Assembly (NCBI GenBank): GCA_951640165.1
Contig: OX621245.1
Span: 25,800,330 to 25,864,329 of the forward strand
DNA length: 64,000 nucleotides
Reading direction: 5' to 3'
From: Pseudoips prasinana
Taxonomy: Eukaryota; Arthropoda; Insecta; Lepidoptera; Nolidae
The notes below the pieces were generated by a model, which worked only from the letters and a program-made list of their open reading frames with translations, did not search any database and was not told the DNA's origin. Positions 41,162 through 51,369 of the stretch are shown in pieces; within the stretch, counting starts at the first letter, position 1, and each line of letters starts with the position of its first letter. The translations under genes were made by a program, and so were the position numbers.

Positions 41162-41320
41162 TCACACTAATATCATAAAGGCGAAAGTTTGCGTGTGTGT
41201 ATATTTGTTACTTCTTCACGTCTAAACGGCTGCAGCGATTTTAATAAAATTTGGCTATAATTAAATTAAGCTATACTTTTTATAAGTTTTAACGCGGGTA
41301 AAACCGCGGAGCACAGCTAG
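41162..41320 (+). mobile_element. Hel-2 Helitron, complete ends
   Basis: Starts TCACACTAATATCATAAAGG after A41161 and ends with the CGCGGGTAAAACCGCG hairpin and CTAG before T41321. An internal deletion removes part of the GTCAGCTAAC region (159 bp in total). Confidence 0.87.
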
Positions 41321-41687
41321 TCTACCATATGGACGCTATTTAAGTACGTCAAAATAAAACACTCATACGAAGCTTTCACTGCTTGCTAGAAGTATCGTAT
41401 GTGATATAAAATCTCTTATCTTTCATATTATAGCTCGGTATTTCCCATGAATAGACTTACACTTCAACACTAAATATACTATAGCCTCAATAAAGCGTGC
41501 CTTCTTTTTACGACGCCAATATCGGTCAGTATACAAACGATATCAAAGAAAAATGCATAAAATATATAGGGATCTCAAGGGTGTCTTCTTTGCGTAGCTT
41601 GAATATTGGCTCATCATCACCAACACGATGACATCCACTGCTGAACATAAACCTAAACCTCAGTTATAAATACCTAACAATAATAAT

Positions 41688-41905
41688 ATCCTGGGACATT
41701 ATTAACATACGGCTATTCGATTCCCAACTAATCAAAGCTTGTGCTGTGGAAACCAGATAACTTATGTAGTACATATAATACTTTTCTTTAGTAATTACTT
41801 ATATATAACTTATAGAAACCCTTTGGCCCGACCTTGGATTTGAACTCAGGACCGCATTATCTGCGGTTAAACACGCTACCGCTACACCAAAGAGGCAAGT
41901 GAGAG
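41688..41905 (-). repeat. SINE composite: SINE-A tail joined to family D head
   Basis: 41688-41815 carries the SINE-A tail (ATCCTGGGACATTATTAACA, AACCAGATAACT). From 41820 the family D tRNA-like head (inverse of TGCCTCTTTGGTGTAGCGGT) follows in the same orientation. This may be a true family with D head and shared tail. Confidence 0.7.
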
Positions 41906-42021
41906 TGAGTGAGTGAGTTATATATATATTAAAGACAACTCCTGCATTAGGGAATTTAATCCCTGTGTCGGAGGGTACTTTACAAACGTATAATAGTCGG
42001 ACACAAATTATATATATAGAT

Positions 42022-42135
42022 AACTACACTCAGACTCAGGAAAACCAGATATGTTGATGCACACAAATGGGTGGGAATCGAACCCACGACCTGCGGCGTG
42101 AAAGGCAAGTACCTATCTACCCACCACGCCGTCAA
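42022..42135 (-). repeat. SINE-A head fragment
   Basis: Minus strand GGCGTGGTGGGTAGATAGGT and B box GTCGTGGGTTCGATTCCC, then a shortened body. The tail is absent. Confidence 0.7.
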
Positions 42136-42139
42136 TCTA

Positions 42140-42825
42140 GCTAGTACATAGACACGCTGCTATTGGAACGAATGTATAGCTCAGGAATCGGTAATTATTA
42201 ATAGTGGTCTCAATGTGTTCTATAGCAAATAAATGTGGAATTATTTAAATGTGCTCATTCATTCGTTCGCCCTAACTCGTAACCACTCTAATCAGATACT
42301 TGACACGTAATACATTGAAGTATTTCTCCCCATGTTGCGCATTGCGTCATAAGCAAATACCTACTACTATCCCTTCCTTACAAATATCATGTGATAATAA
42401 TATCCTAGAATATTATCACTTCTAACATAACGGACCGGAACAATTAAACTGGAGAAATCTTATTTACAATTAAACAAGTTTTACACGGGCAAAATAAACG
42501 AAAATATAAATTCCTTTGTTTGAATTGTTATTTAAATAATTTTTAAGTTGTTTTTCTGTATATATATAATCCTTTCCGCTGCGTTCCTCTCTGTCTGTAG
42601 TAACCCTTATGTGCCGAACAAGCGTGCTTAAGAACTACGGTGAATCGTCGAACAATTTTATCGTACGAGCATAAATCGCACATCCAATCGTGAGCTCGAT
42701 GCACTCGGCAAAATCGTACGTGGATAACGTGCAATGCCATGAAATAAATTCGAATTATTTTTAGTTATTATTAGTGAACGGAGTAGGTAGAGCTATTTAA
42801 GGCTAAAGACTTCAAATGTATATAT
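42140..42825. other. AT-rich stretch, nothing recognised
   Basis: No supported gene or repeat. Confidence 0.45.
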
Positions 42826-42828
42826 TAA

Positions 42829-42964
42829 CTAGTTAGTTTTGAGTTTAGCCCGGATATACATACAGACAAACAGGCAAAAATTGTAAATTACGCCCCAAGT
42901 ATCCTTTTTTAAAAATATTCAATGTACAGTTTTGACTTTTCTACTATTTTATTATATGTGTGGA
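42829..42964 (-). mobile_element. Hel-1 Helitron, internally deleted
   Basis: The 5' TC end (42963-42964, minus strand) and a CTAG (42829-42832) are present, but the 3' hairpin and about 170 bp next to it are gone. It preserves the CTACTATTTTATTATATG segment that served as target for the element at 4784-6166. Confidence 0.7.
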
Positions 42965-42969
42965 TATGG

Positions 42970-43708
42970 ACACGAAATCGTATTCCAGGTAGCCTGAATT
43001 GTAGTAGTGCATATTTTGTGACTAAATAAATATAGCATCAATAAAATTGATTACGATTTCAACTTACATTATCGATGTAAAACTTAACCTCCTTGTTCAC
43101 GTAAGTTTAGGTATAATATATATTTATGCGGTCAAACCTCAGTTTATCATGTATGCACACATTCGCACGAGAGCCTCTAAAAATGATTACCAACCTTAAC
43201 AATAATTATATAATGTAAATCTCAGTGAATCCTGGGATCCCAGGCATGTCCATACTATTAAACATGTCGCAAGTACCAAAAAACGCTCTACCTACTCCGA
43301 TCTATGGTTATTATCTAACAGTATCTGCACGTAGAGATCTCAATGACTTATTTAATCGAGAATACCACATTTTACTTCTCACATTTTATTTTATTTGATC
43401 CAACATAGATACACAGAAATAAAACCTTCTGAAATAACAACAAACAAATACTGAACCCTACATAATAACCTTCATTGAAATATTCATAGTATCATCCCAA
43501 GTCTGACAATAAATTCTGTAGTTTGGTAAAAGAACAGAAACAAGGGTTAAGGCGCTGACATCACCCAAATTGGTAAATTTTTCGCAAGTGTTTAGTTTAC
43601 GAAGTTCATCTTCTCAAAAAATATACACCGATTATTTATTAGTTGAAGAAACCATTGATCTCAAAACACAATTCATCTACTCGATTTAAAAGACCAAGTC
43701 ACCACTGA
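42970..43708. other. AT-rich stretch, nothing recognised
   Basis: No supported gene or repeat. Confidence 0.45.
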
Positions 43709-43711
43709 TAA

Positions 43712-43962
43712 ATAATAATATCTAGAGACAATGTCACATAGATCATCCTAGCCCCAAACTAAGCAAAGCTTGTACTATGGGTACCAGGCGACGATATACA
43801 TACTTATATAGATAGATAAATACTTAAATACATAGAAAACATCCATGACTCAGAAACAAATATTCGTGCTCATCACACAAATATTTGCACTTACCAGGAT
43901 TCGAACCCAGGACCACCAGCTTCGTAGACAGGAGCACTACCAACTAGGCTACGGTGACCGTC
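43712..43962 (-). repeat. SINE-B, full length
   Basis: Almost identical to 21388-21633, including the GTACCAGGCGACGATATACA block, B box and A box, and ending in the CACCGTAGCC head inverse. Confidence 0.88.
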
Positions 43963-44010
43963 AAATAAACTAAATAATCGTGGAAAATTACAACTCAATT
44001 TCAATTATTT

Positions 44011-44246
44011 GGCGGGCCGGTTGGCGTGGTTGATAAATACTTGCCGTTCACGCCGCAGGTCGTGGGTTCAAATCCCACCCGGACAGGTACTTGTGTGGAT
44101 GAACGAACACGTCCTGAGTTTGGGTGTAATTATTATATAAGTATGTATTTACAAAAGAAAAGTAGTATATGTTGTATATATCAGTTATCTGGTTTCCATA
44201 GTACAAGCTCTTCTTAGTTTTTGATCAGATGGCCGTGTGTGAAAAA
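44011..44246 (+). repeat. SINE-A, full length, plus strand
   Basis: Best guide to SINE-A layout: head GGGCCGGTTGGCGTGGTTGA (A box), B box GGTCGTGGGTTCAAATCCC, body with ATTATATAAGTATGTATTTA, then GTATATCAGTTATCTGGTTT, TAGTACAAGCTCTTCTTAGT and GATCAGATGGCCGTGTGTGA. About 236 bp. Confidence 0.88.
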
Positions 44247-44249
44247 TGT

Positions 44250-44310
44250 ACATCCATACGTATATGGACTCACGCCTATTTACCAGGGGGTAGGTAGCAG
44301 CAACAGGGCA
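44250..44310 (-). repeat. LINE family H tail scrap
   Basis: GACTCACGCC and AGGGGGTAGGTAGCAGCAAC match the start of the family H end at 6384-6425. Confidence 0.55.
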
Positions 44311-44977
44311 TGGGCAATTTATTATTAGAAAAAAACATTATTGTATTACGTTTCTCATAAGCATTAAATTAATGTTTTTGTTTGACTTCGAGTCATCATC
44401 ACACTACCGTGTAGGTACGGCTCATTATTATAAATTGAACCGAAAATAATCAAAACTCGTAGATAACGTGTTTTAAGTTTTTGGTTCACTTTATATTGCG
44501 CCGATAGCATGTCACGATAAACTTGGTTGTTGTCAGCGTCTTAATAGGCTGTCACTGCCTTATTTTCTTCTTTAACGTAATTCTCACACACTTTATCGTA
44601 CATATAAGAGCGCACGATAACTTGTAATAATAAATTAAACAAAAAATGTTGTCCAAAATTCTGTGTAAAATTAAAAAATCATTTTTTTTTATGATTAATA
44701 ACAATAAAATAGTTTAAAGTTCAAAATATCTATTACTATCTAGTTATCTACAATCTATAAAACTTAAAATACAACATTCAGCAATAGATGTGTAGGTACT
44801 ATTACGCTAAGTACTTTGCTTTTAGTAGGATCGGTATGTTATTCGAATTCTAACTTAACAATAAAATGTTATTCTATACATACATTAGCACTACCAAGAA
44901 TATCACGAGTCTTGATATTTAGTCCTAAATTCTGAGTAAAATTAAAAGGCGTATACCAATATAGTCCAAAATATCTA

Positions 44978-46621
44978 CACTCGCGAGCAACCAAATCGAC
45001 TCAAGCCTTGTCGGCGCACACATACATTGATACAACTAAAATCATGAATGGAAATTATTAAAATGATATGTCATTCGAAAGCTTAAGATGTCAGCTTTAA
45101 TTTGATATCATTATCATTGAAATCCATCCATCATTTTTGAAATAAATGATGTCTGAATGCAAGAGTAGGAAAAACGGGAATTTAGGAAAAAGGGTATGTG
45201 TCTCGTATTTGACAAATTAAACAAAAAAAATTAAAAATAAAATTATTTTATTTAAATCAGTATTTCGTATTGCCCCCTCTAGCCCTAATTACATCCCGCA
45301 GTCTGTTTTTCATGGACCTTATCAATTTTTTGACATTTTCTTGAGGAATGCCGTCCCACTCCTCTAATAATGCTGTCTTTAGCTCGTCTACGCTTGAAGG
45401 GACTGGATTTCTGGCCCGAACTCTTCTTTTAAGCTCGTCCCATAAGTGCTCGATGGGATTCATGTCAGGACTGAGCGCAGGCCAGTCCATCGTGCGTAAT
45501 TCGACCTCTTGCAGAAACTGTCGAGTGACTCGTGCCGTGTGGCAGCGGGCATTGTCGTGCATTAACACGAAGTCTTCACCGACAAACCCTGCGTAGGGCA
45601 CAACATGATCCAGTAGAATGTCGGTGATGTACCGATCAGCTGTTAGCCCGCCTCCTCGGCCGCCCCCAGGCACGAAAACAAGTTCGGTTTTTCCCTCTAA
45701 AGAGATACCAGCCCACATCATGCAGGAACCGCCGCCATATGCCACTGTTTCAGCGAAACAACATTGGGCAAATCGTTCTCCCGGACGCCTGTAGACTCGG
45801 CCTCTCCTGTCACTGCCATGCAGACACATTCTGCACTCATCAGTAAACAGGACCGATCGCCATTGCGCAACGCTCCAATTGAGATGCTCTCGAGCAAATT
45901 GAAGGCGCGCTTGTCGGTGGCCTGCAGTCAACTTAGGGCCCGTCGCAGGTCTTTTTGGCGTCAAGTTGGCTTCCTTCAAGCGTCTTCTCACTGTCCACTC
46001 GCTGACAGCCACTTGTCGTACACGTCTCAGTTCTTGCTGCACATCAACGCCCGTAAGGTGTCGATTGCGCAGCGAGGTTGAGACAATGAAGCGGTCGTCT
46101 CTCTCTGAAGTGCACCGGTGGCGGCTCGTTCTTGGTCTCCGATTGAAGGCACCAGTCTCTTGGAACCGTCTGTATACTCGGGATACAGAAGACTGGCTCA
46201 AGTGGAGCTGGGCAGCGATTGCTCGCTGACTTAACCCTTGTTGCAACAATGCAACAACTTGAGCGGCTTCTTCTGGTGTGGTATCCATGGGTTAGCGAAA
46301 ACAAGGAATGCAATTTACGGAGATGTGTACCGGTCAACCTGTAACAAGCAACTGATAAGATAAACCGGAAGTGGGGGGTTTTATAGCGGGAGCAGGTAGC
46401 GCAAGTCGTGGATTCCTAAAGAGGTAATTTACGCTGACGGCCAATTAAAATGTGTCAATAAATCAGCGCTTAGTTTTTTTTAAGGTATTGATGTTAATTG
46501 AAAGCCTAATTCTTCAGCTTTCGAATGACATATCACTTTTGTAATTACCATTTATCGTTTTAGGAAAATCAATGTATATGTGCGCCGTCTAGGCTTGAGT
46601 CGATTTGGTTGCTCGCGAGTG
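44978..46621 (-). mobile_element. Tc1-like transposon, complete, with long TIRs
   Basis: 1644 bp, flanked by TA (44976-44977 and 46622-46623). Ends CACTCGCGAGCAACCAAATC and its inverse. The TIRs extend about 106 bp with some mismatches, the inner end being TGATATGTCATTCGAAAGCT (45064-45083) against 46516-46535. Intact gene. Confidence 0.93.
45257..46288 (-). CDS. Tc1-like transposase (DD34E)
   Basis: Cut-and-paste transposase for the surrounding element, inserting at TA. 343 residues from the ATG at 46288, the full Tc1-family length. Visible: N-terminal paired-like DNA-binding region with helix-turn-helix QRAIAAQLHLSQSSVSRVYR (residues 21-40), a second HTH near SEWTVRRRLKEANL (96-109), a glycine-rich box (GGGRGGG, 208-214), and catalytic D150 (FTDECR), D245 (MHDNARCH) and E280 (NPIEHLWDEL). 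The last two are separated by 34 residues, giving DD34E. The C-terminus is basic. No stop or frameshift. GC content is clearly higher than the AT-rich surroundings, consistent with recent arrival. Confidence 0.95.
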   Translation of the reverse strand: MDTTPEEAAQVVALLQQGLSQRAIAAQLHLSQSSVSRVYRRFQETGAFNRRPRTSRHRCTSERDDRFIVSTSLRNRHLTGVDVQQELRRVRQVAVSEWTVRRRLKEANLTPKRPATGPKLTAGHRQARLQFAREHLNWSVAQWRSVLFTDECRMCLHGSDRRGRVYRRPGERFAQCCFAETVAYGGGSCMMWAGISLEGKTELVFVPGGGRGGGLTADRYITDILLDHVVPYAGFVGEDFVLMHDNARCHTARVTRQFLQEVELRTMDWPALSPDMNPIEHLWDELKRRVRARNPVPSSVDELKTALLEEWDGIPQENVKKLIRSMKNRLRDVIRARGGNTKY

Positions 46622-47330
46622 TATTACTATCTATAATTTTTTTTAAATAAAAATACAACATCTGGATATGTAGGTATTATCAAGCCAAGTACTTCGCTTT
46701 TAGTAGTATTGGTATGTTATTCGAATTCCAACTAAACAATAAAATGTTATTCTATACACAAATTAGTACTACGATGAATATCACAAGTCTTGACGTAAAG
46801 TCCTAAATTCTGTGTAAAATTAAAAGGCGTTACCAATATAGTCCAAAATATCTATTACTATCTATTTTTTTTTTATATAAAAATACAACATCTAGATAAT
46901 ATGTAGGTATTATCAAGCCAAGTACTTAGCTTTTAGTAGGATTGGTATGTTATTCGAATTCAAAGTAAACAATAAAATGTTGTTCTATACACAAATTAGC
47001 ACTACCAAGAATATCACAAGTCTTGACGTAAAATATTTCTGTTCGCTCAATATTTCTCGGAGATACGCTTTATCTCTAAGAGCGTAATATAAATGTGAGG
47101 TTCGTAAATGCGCGCCAGGTGGCTGATTGATGGCAAAATGTTATTTCATTATGATCTTCAAGAAATGCTAAAAGGTAGGCAGGGAAATATTTAGCAGTTA
47201 CAAAGAGAAAAAAAGCATATTACGTAAGAAATTGAATTTTTTCGTGGGAGTGTGATATTTTTATGGCATAATGTCATTTTAATAATCTGTCGACTGCCGC
47301 CGACGCTCCAGCTTGGTTTTATGTCTTCTA

Positions 47331-47523
47331 CTAGCTGTGCCCCGCGTCTTTTACTCGCATTAAATATATATATACATTAATTACAGCCTGTGTGTTAATC
47401 CAGGGTGTCAGCTAACTCCATACCAAATTCTATTGAAATCGGTGCAGACGTTTAGACGTGAAGAAGTAACAAACATACACACTCACTCACGCACAAACTT
47501 TCACCTTTATAATATTAGTATGA
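47331..47523 (-). mobile_element. Hel-2 Helitron
   Basis: CTAG (47331-47334) preceded by A, degraded hairpin (CCCCGCGTCTTTTACTCGC), GGGTGTCAGCTAACTCCATA, and 5' TC (47522-47523) next to T (TCATACTAATATTATAAAGG on the minus strand). 193 bp. Confidence 0.85.
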
Positions 47524-47684
47524 TTTAAGTATTCTTTTTCAAGAACTATTTACGTAATTTTTAAATACAATTAATTTGTTTAAACAATAAAATATTGGAG
47601 AAATGGTTTCAGATTTAACCAAATGCTAATTTAGGGAATAAATATATTTAAGTTTCATTTTTAGGGTTTTATATAGTTATATAT

Positions 47685-47935
47685 GCTCCCACCGATCTGT
47701 AAGTGACCGGCGAAGATAAGCAACCAGGCTCGCGGTCAGTCCATATGCGGATGACTGCCAAGTGATATTATTATTAAGCTTCGCCATGCTTCGGAGGGGT
47801 CGCGGTCGTTAAGCTGTCGGTCCTGGTGGTTGTTATTAGACAACAGTAAGTTGTCAAGTCATGTCAGAGGCAGAGAGACATGGCGTTTTGAACTACTCCA
47901 CTAGAGTAACCACTACCCATACGATAATTAATTAG
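47685..47935 (-). repeat. Family I repeat
   Basis: Inverse of 36885-37125 (GTAAGTGACCGG, GGCTCGCGGTCAGTCCATAT, AGTAACCACTACCCATACGA), with an insertion or divergence around 47765-47800. Confidence 0.6.
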
Positions 47936-48039
47936 TAATATAGATAATTTTGATATGAAGTTATTTTATATATTAAGAAAATTTATAATAATAAATAACA
48001 CTTTAAAATAGTGTTTTTGCCTTCCCGAAATTCGACCAA

Positions 48040-48280
48040 GGGCTCTACCGGCTAAGTCGCCGAACATCGATTTCTTAAATGGTGTTCAAATATATAAAGG
48101 TTAAAAATGACTTAATCAATCGTTAAATCGGCTTCAACGCTTACAATCGATCCCGGACCATTTATGACATCACATGTGCTCATGGACGCCGATTTAACGA
48201 TTGATTAAGTCATTTTTAACCTTTATTTATTTGAACGCCATTTAAGAAATCGATGATCGGCGACTTAGCCGGTAGAGCCC
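48040..48280. mobile_element. Palindromic MITE, family M
   Basis: Arms of about 90 bp, nearly identical inverted copies: GGGCTCTACCGGCTAAGTCG, CATCGATTTCTTAAATGG and GTTAAAAATGACTTAATCAA read the same from both ends. The unique centre (about 60 bp) carries CAATCGATCCCGGACCATTT. Related to 16096-16340. Target duplication not clear. Confidence 0.85.
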
Positions 48281-48289
48281 CAGGACGAC

Positions 48290-48595
48290 ATTATCGCCAT
48301 CATGTTGGCCGATTGACGTCCACAGCTGGACAACGGCCTCCCCAAAAAATCGGTGATGATGGCATATCCTTCCAAAAGATGGACAAACTCTATTGTGTCC
48401 ATCTTTTGGAGGGATATACCATAATCGCCACGTTTGGCAGGCGGGTTGGCGATAGCAGTATAATTGTTTAAATACAGAGAGAGACACTGCTGCGCGTGTA
48501 TGAAAGGGATGGCTTCTATGCCTTCCACTGCTTGAAATAGGGTGGTGACATTATTTGCCGTCAGCCACACAACAATTATATTGGACATGATATTG
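48290..48595. repeat. Family G repeats, inverted pair
   Basis: A short plus-like copy (CACAGCTGGACAACGGCCTC...) meets a minus copy (ATAATCGCCACGTTTGGCAG, GTCAGCCACACAACAATTAT). They form a hairpin at 48364-48423 with 24-bp arms around CAAAAGATGGACA, three mismatches. Confidence 0.6.
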
Positions 48596-48612
48596 TTAAT
48601 AAAATAAACTTA

Positions 48613-48740
48613 ATACATACATACATACATTGACTCACGCCTGTTCCCCAGAGGGGTAGGCAGAGACAACGATCTTCCATTTGTCACGATCCTTGCATAC
48701 CTCTTTCGCTTCGATTACTGACATTATATTCTTCATACAT
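48613..48740 (-). pseudogene. LINE family H 3' end, short
   Basis: (ACAT)n tail then the CAGAGGGGTAGGCAGAGACA and CTTCCATTTGTCACGATCCT blocks of 6384-6450; only the last about 130 bp remain. Confidence 0.85.
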
Positions 48741-48925
48741 AAACTTAATAAAAGTAATTAATCAATAACATCTGCGTTATAAAACTGACGGATGGATTTT
48801 GTCAACTAATTATTTTTATTGCTGAAATATATATTTTACCTTCTGATTCTGTCAAGTACAAGTGTGTTAATTGGTGCTAAATAAATATAATTTATTTATT
48901 TTGGTACGTATTAATTATTCATCCA

Positions 48926-48980
48926 CATCTATCATCAGTACAGCGTGTGGTCCGACCACACGCTGTATTGACGATAGATG
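48926..48980. repeat. 55-bp near-perfect palindrome
   Basis: 27-bp arms (48926-48952 and 48954-48980) with two mismatches and a single central base. GC-rich centre GTGTGGTCCGACCACAC. Confidence 0.8.
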
Positions 48981-49284
48981 GGTTGCCTATTCTTTTCATC
49001 ATGTCATCATCATAATAATATATGTTATTGTAAAAATGTTCAGGTTAAATACATAATCGTATTTCCCGGGATTTTTATTACAACAGAGGCCACTCAAGTC
49101 TGCTACTCGTACAATCATAGCCAAGTTTTATAATCATTTTAACGTTGATGTAAAGAACGACACGCATGAGCTTAGCTGCCTATTGTATTATATTAAAAAA
49201 AAAAAACGAACTTTATTACATACATTTTACCCATGCCCATGACCTACAAATGTCTACAATTTCTAAGCGCCATGATAAAAGCGT

Positions 49285-49612
49285 ATGTATAATAATAATA
49301 ATAATTTATTTAATAACAGGCAACAAGGCCCACTTGTTAGTAACAAATTTTAACTTAAAACTAATGTTAGTAAATACAATTCAAGATAATTACACATTCA
49401 CAATAACAACAAACAGAACAATTATTACAGCTGTACCACTGCTACATGGCGCACATGTTTTATATATGCAGCATGCAGTGGTGGTTCACGTATATGCAGT
49501 CAAGTCTGCTTGCAAACATTTTTAGGATGCTGTTGTTGCTGGCTCTAACCCTGCGCACAAGTGACTCGCCACGTTTCCTCATTGTAGCATGAAAGCAGTC
49601 TAAATTTGAAAT
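49285..49612 (-). pseudogene. LINE 3' end fragment
   Basis: The minus strand encodes CFHATMRKRGESLVRRVRAS then NNSILKMFASRLDCIYV, which resembles the extreme C-terminus of a non-LTR retrotransposon ORF2. An (ATT)n-like end (AATAATAATAATAATTTATT, plus strand) lies at 49290-49310. 5'-truncated, class uncertain. Confidence 0.55.
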
Positions 49613-49617
49613 ATAGT

Positions 49618-49758
49618 ACATTGGCCTGTTGGCCTAGTGTTATTAATGCTTAGTTTCCCTGTCTACTAAGCCACAGATCAGCGGTTCGAAACCCATTACA
49701 CATCTTTGTGTTATGGGCACGATTATTTGTTCTGTGTCTGAGTGTAGTTTATCTATAA
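49618..49758 (+). repeat. SINE, head half (left of Helitron)
   Basis: Head TTGGCCTGTTGGCCTAGTG (A-box-like), B box CAGCGGTTCGAAACCC, body TTCTGTGTCTGAGTGTAGTT. Continues at 49949. Confidence 0.7.
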
Positions 49759-49948
49759 CTAGCGGTGCCCCGCGTTAAACTTTATAAATTGTAGCCTAAG
49801 TTTGTGTTAATCAAGGGTGTCAGCTAACTTCATACCAAATTTTATTAAATTCGCTCCAGCCATTTAGACGTGACGAAGTAACAAACATACACACTCACAG
49901 ACTCATACACACTCACAAACTTTCGCCTTTATAATAGATATTAGTGTA
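49759..49948 (-). mobile_element. Hel-2 Helitron inserted in a SINE
   Basis: CTAG (49759-49762) after A, then GTGCCCCGCGTTAAAC with the hairpin reduced by deletion, CAAGGGTGTCAGCTAACTTC and a duplicated CACACTCACA segment. The 5' end near 49948 is slightly decayed. Confidence 0.82.
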
Positions 49949-50062
49949 ATAGTAGTGTATGTATTTCGAAATATATATTTATTTTATCTGGTTGCCATAG
50001 TTCAGGCTGTGACTAGTTTGGGATCAGATGGCAGTGTGTTAGTTATCCCAAGATATTTATTT
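49949..50062 (+). repeat. SINE, tail half (right of Helitron)
   Basis: GTGTATGTATTTCG, TATCTGGTTGCCATAGTTCA, TTTGGGATCAGATGGCAGTG and an AT-rich end complete the SINE begun at 49618. Confidence 0.7.
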
Positions 50063-50636
50063 ATTATTTATTTCTTTAGATTAAGTAAAAAAAATAAGTA
50101 AATAAAAAATAACCACAGAGCTAATATTCTCTCTAAATAGCCCCATTGAACAGACCCCATTCCAGAAAGGCGAAGTTTTATAAACACATGGGAAAATATA
50201 CATATATATATACATAATGCATATGTAATATATCTTCTATCACTTTCTTTAGCAACCATTTCTAAACGCCGACAATTAACGACACATAACAGTACCTCAA
50301 AATATAATATGACAAAGCACTTCCTTCCGTTTTAAATCAAATAAAGTCAAGCCGAGAATGACGTCTTTACAGCGAAGAACGTTGTCAAATTGAATAAGCA
50401 TACATTTCTATTGGAATGTGAATTCTATTGTCAACATGAGAGAGTAAATAGGAATCCGATGATGTTTTTTGCCCGATTACCAAAAGAAACTCATGATAAT
50501 CTACATACAAGTGGATGGAACGTAAGGAGTGCTCTTTACCCATGAAACTGTTCAAATTACGCAAAACAAGTAAAAAACTCTTTATTGTACACCAAAATAT
50601 ATTACATACCATTACCATCTAGGTAAAGCGCTTGTA

Positions 50637-50765
50637 CAAACGCCAGCACATCCAGCTACACCAATCTGTCAAATATCTTTTATAGATTTTCTACTTTATC
50701 ACATAATTTTAAGGTTCACTTTCAATTGCGGAAATTTGACATATTGGGGTAGCTTGATCTGTACT
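50637..50765. mobile_element. Palindromic MITE, family K
   Basis: CGCCAGCACATCCAGCTACA at the left and an inverse GGGGTAGCTTGATCTGTA at the right, with TATAGATTTTCTACTTTATC in the centre as in 58231-58365. Right end diverged. Confidence 0.65.
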
Positions 50766-51060
50766 TTAGAAAAATTTAAGTCTACTTATGAGCAATTCGT
50801 AGTCTCAAATATTCAGAACGAAAACATGACTTTAGTATATTTATGCTCATTAATTATAAGAAAATAGTTTATGGTCATTATCAAATATTACAAAATACAA
50901 ACTGTTCTGAGCTTCTAAACTAATATTATAAACCGAAAAGATATGGTTTCTTGTATGTCTTTGTCTATAAACATAAAGAATAATTAACTAATTTTAAAAA
51001 TTCACCTAAGTATAGCATGCTACATCATTAGCGAGTAAAATGTGCTATATTTTCCTTATG

Positions 51061-51107
51061 AAAATTACAATAATGTAACCCACCTCGGGTTACATTATTG
51101 TAAAATT
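51061..51107. repeat. Hairpin with 17-bp perfect arms
   Basis: TTACAATAATGTAACCC (51065-51081) pairs exactly with 51087-51103, loop ACCTC. Confidence 0.8.
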
Positions 51108-51154
51108 TACCAAGATTTACATATAACTATTATATTATATATTCCATTTTTCGA

Positions 51155-51365
51155 ATTGCTGTGTGGGGACACCCCATCTCATCCCATGGATGGCGTAAAA
51201 ATCAACCCGAGGCAATATCCAGAGGATCTGCCGCAGTGTCTCTCTGTGTATACTATGACCATCATACGACCGTCTGCCAAGACGTGGGGGGATATGCCCC
51301 AAGATGATTTTTGAGGGAGACTTTTGTCCAGCAGTGGACTTTTTATAGCAGTTATGATGATGATA
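51155..51365 (+). repeat. Family G repeat with RTE-like tail
   Basis: CCCCATCTCATCCCATGGAT, TACTATGACCATCATACGAC and the end GGGAGACTTTTGTCCAGCAG, TGGACT, then TATGATGATGATA. Confidence 0.7.
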
Positions 51366-51369
51366 CTCC

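Larger units (their letters stand above)
44731..47045 (+). repeat. Tandem array of about 240-bp units, interrupted by a Tc1 element
   Basis: Three units: 44731-44975 (245 bp), 46622-46852 (231 bp) and 46853 to about 47045 (partial). Shared landmarks in each: TATTACTATC, AAATACAACAT, TTTTAGTAGGAT.GGTATGT, TTATTCGAATTC, AACAATAAAATGTT and AAGAATATCAC. The Tc1-like element sits exactly in the TA at the boundary between the first and second units. Partial unit sequence also precedes 44731. Confidence 0.85.

Noticed and set aside
45348..46337. Plus-strand and alternative minus-strand frames inside the Tc1 gene
   Set aside because: Shadows of the transposase frame, without motifs.
44731..47045. 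Tandem repeats as a possible CRISPR array
   Set aside because: Units are about 240 bp with no short repeat-spacer alternation, and the genome is eukaryotic.
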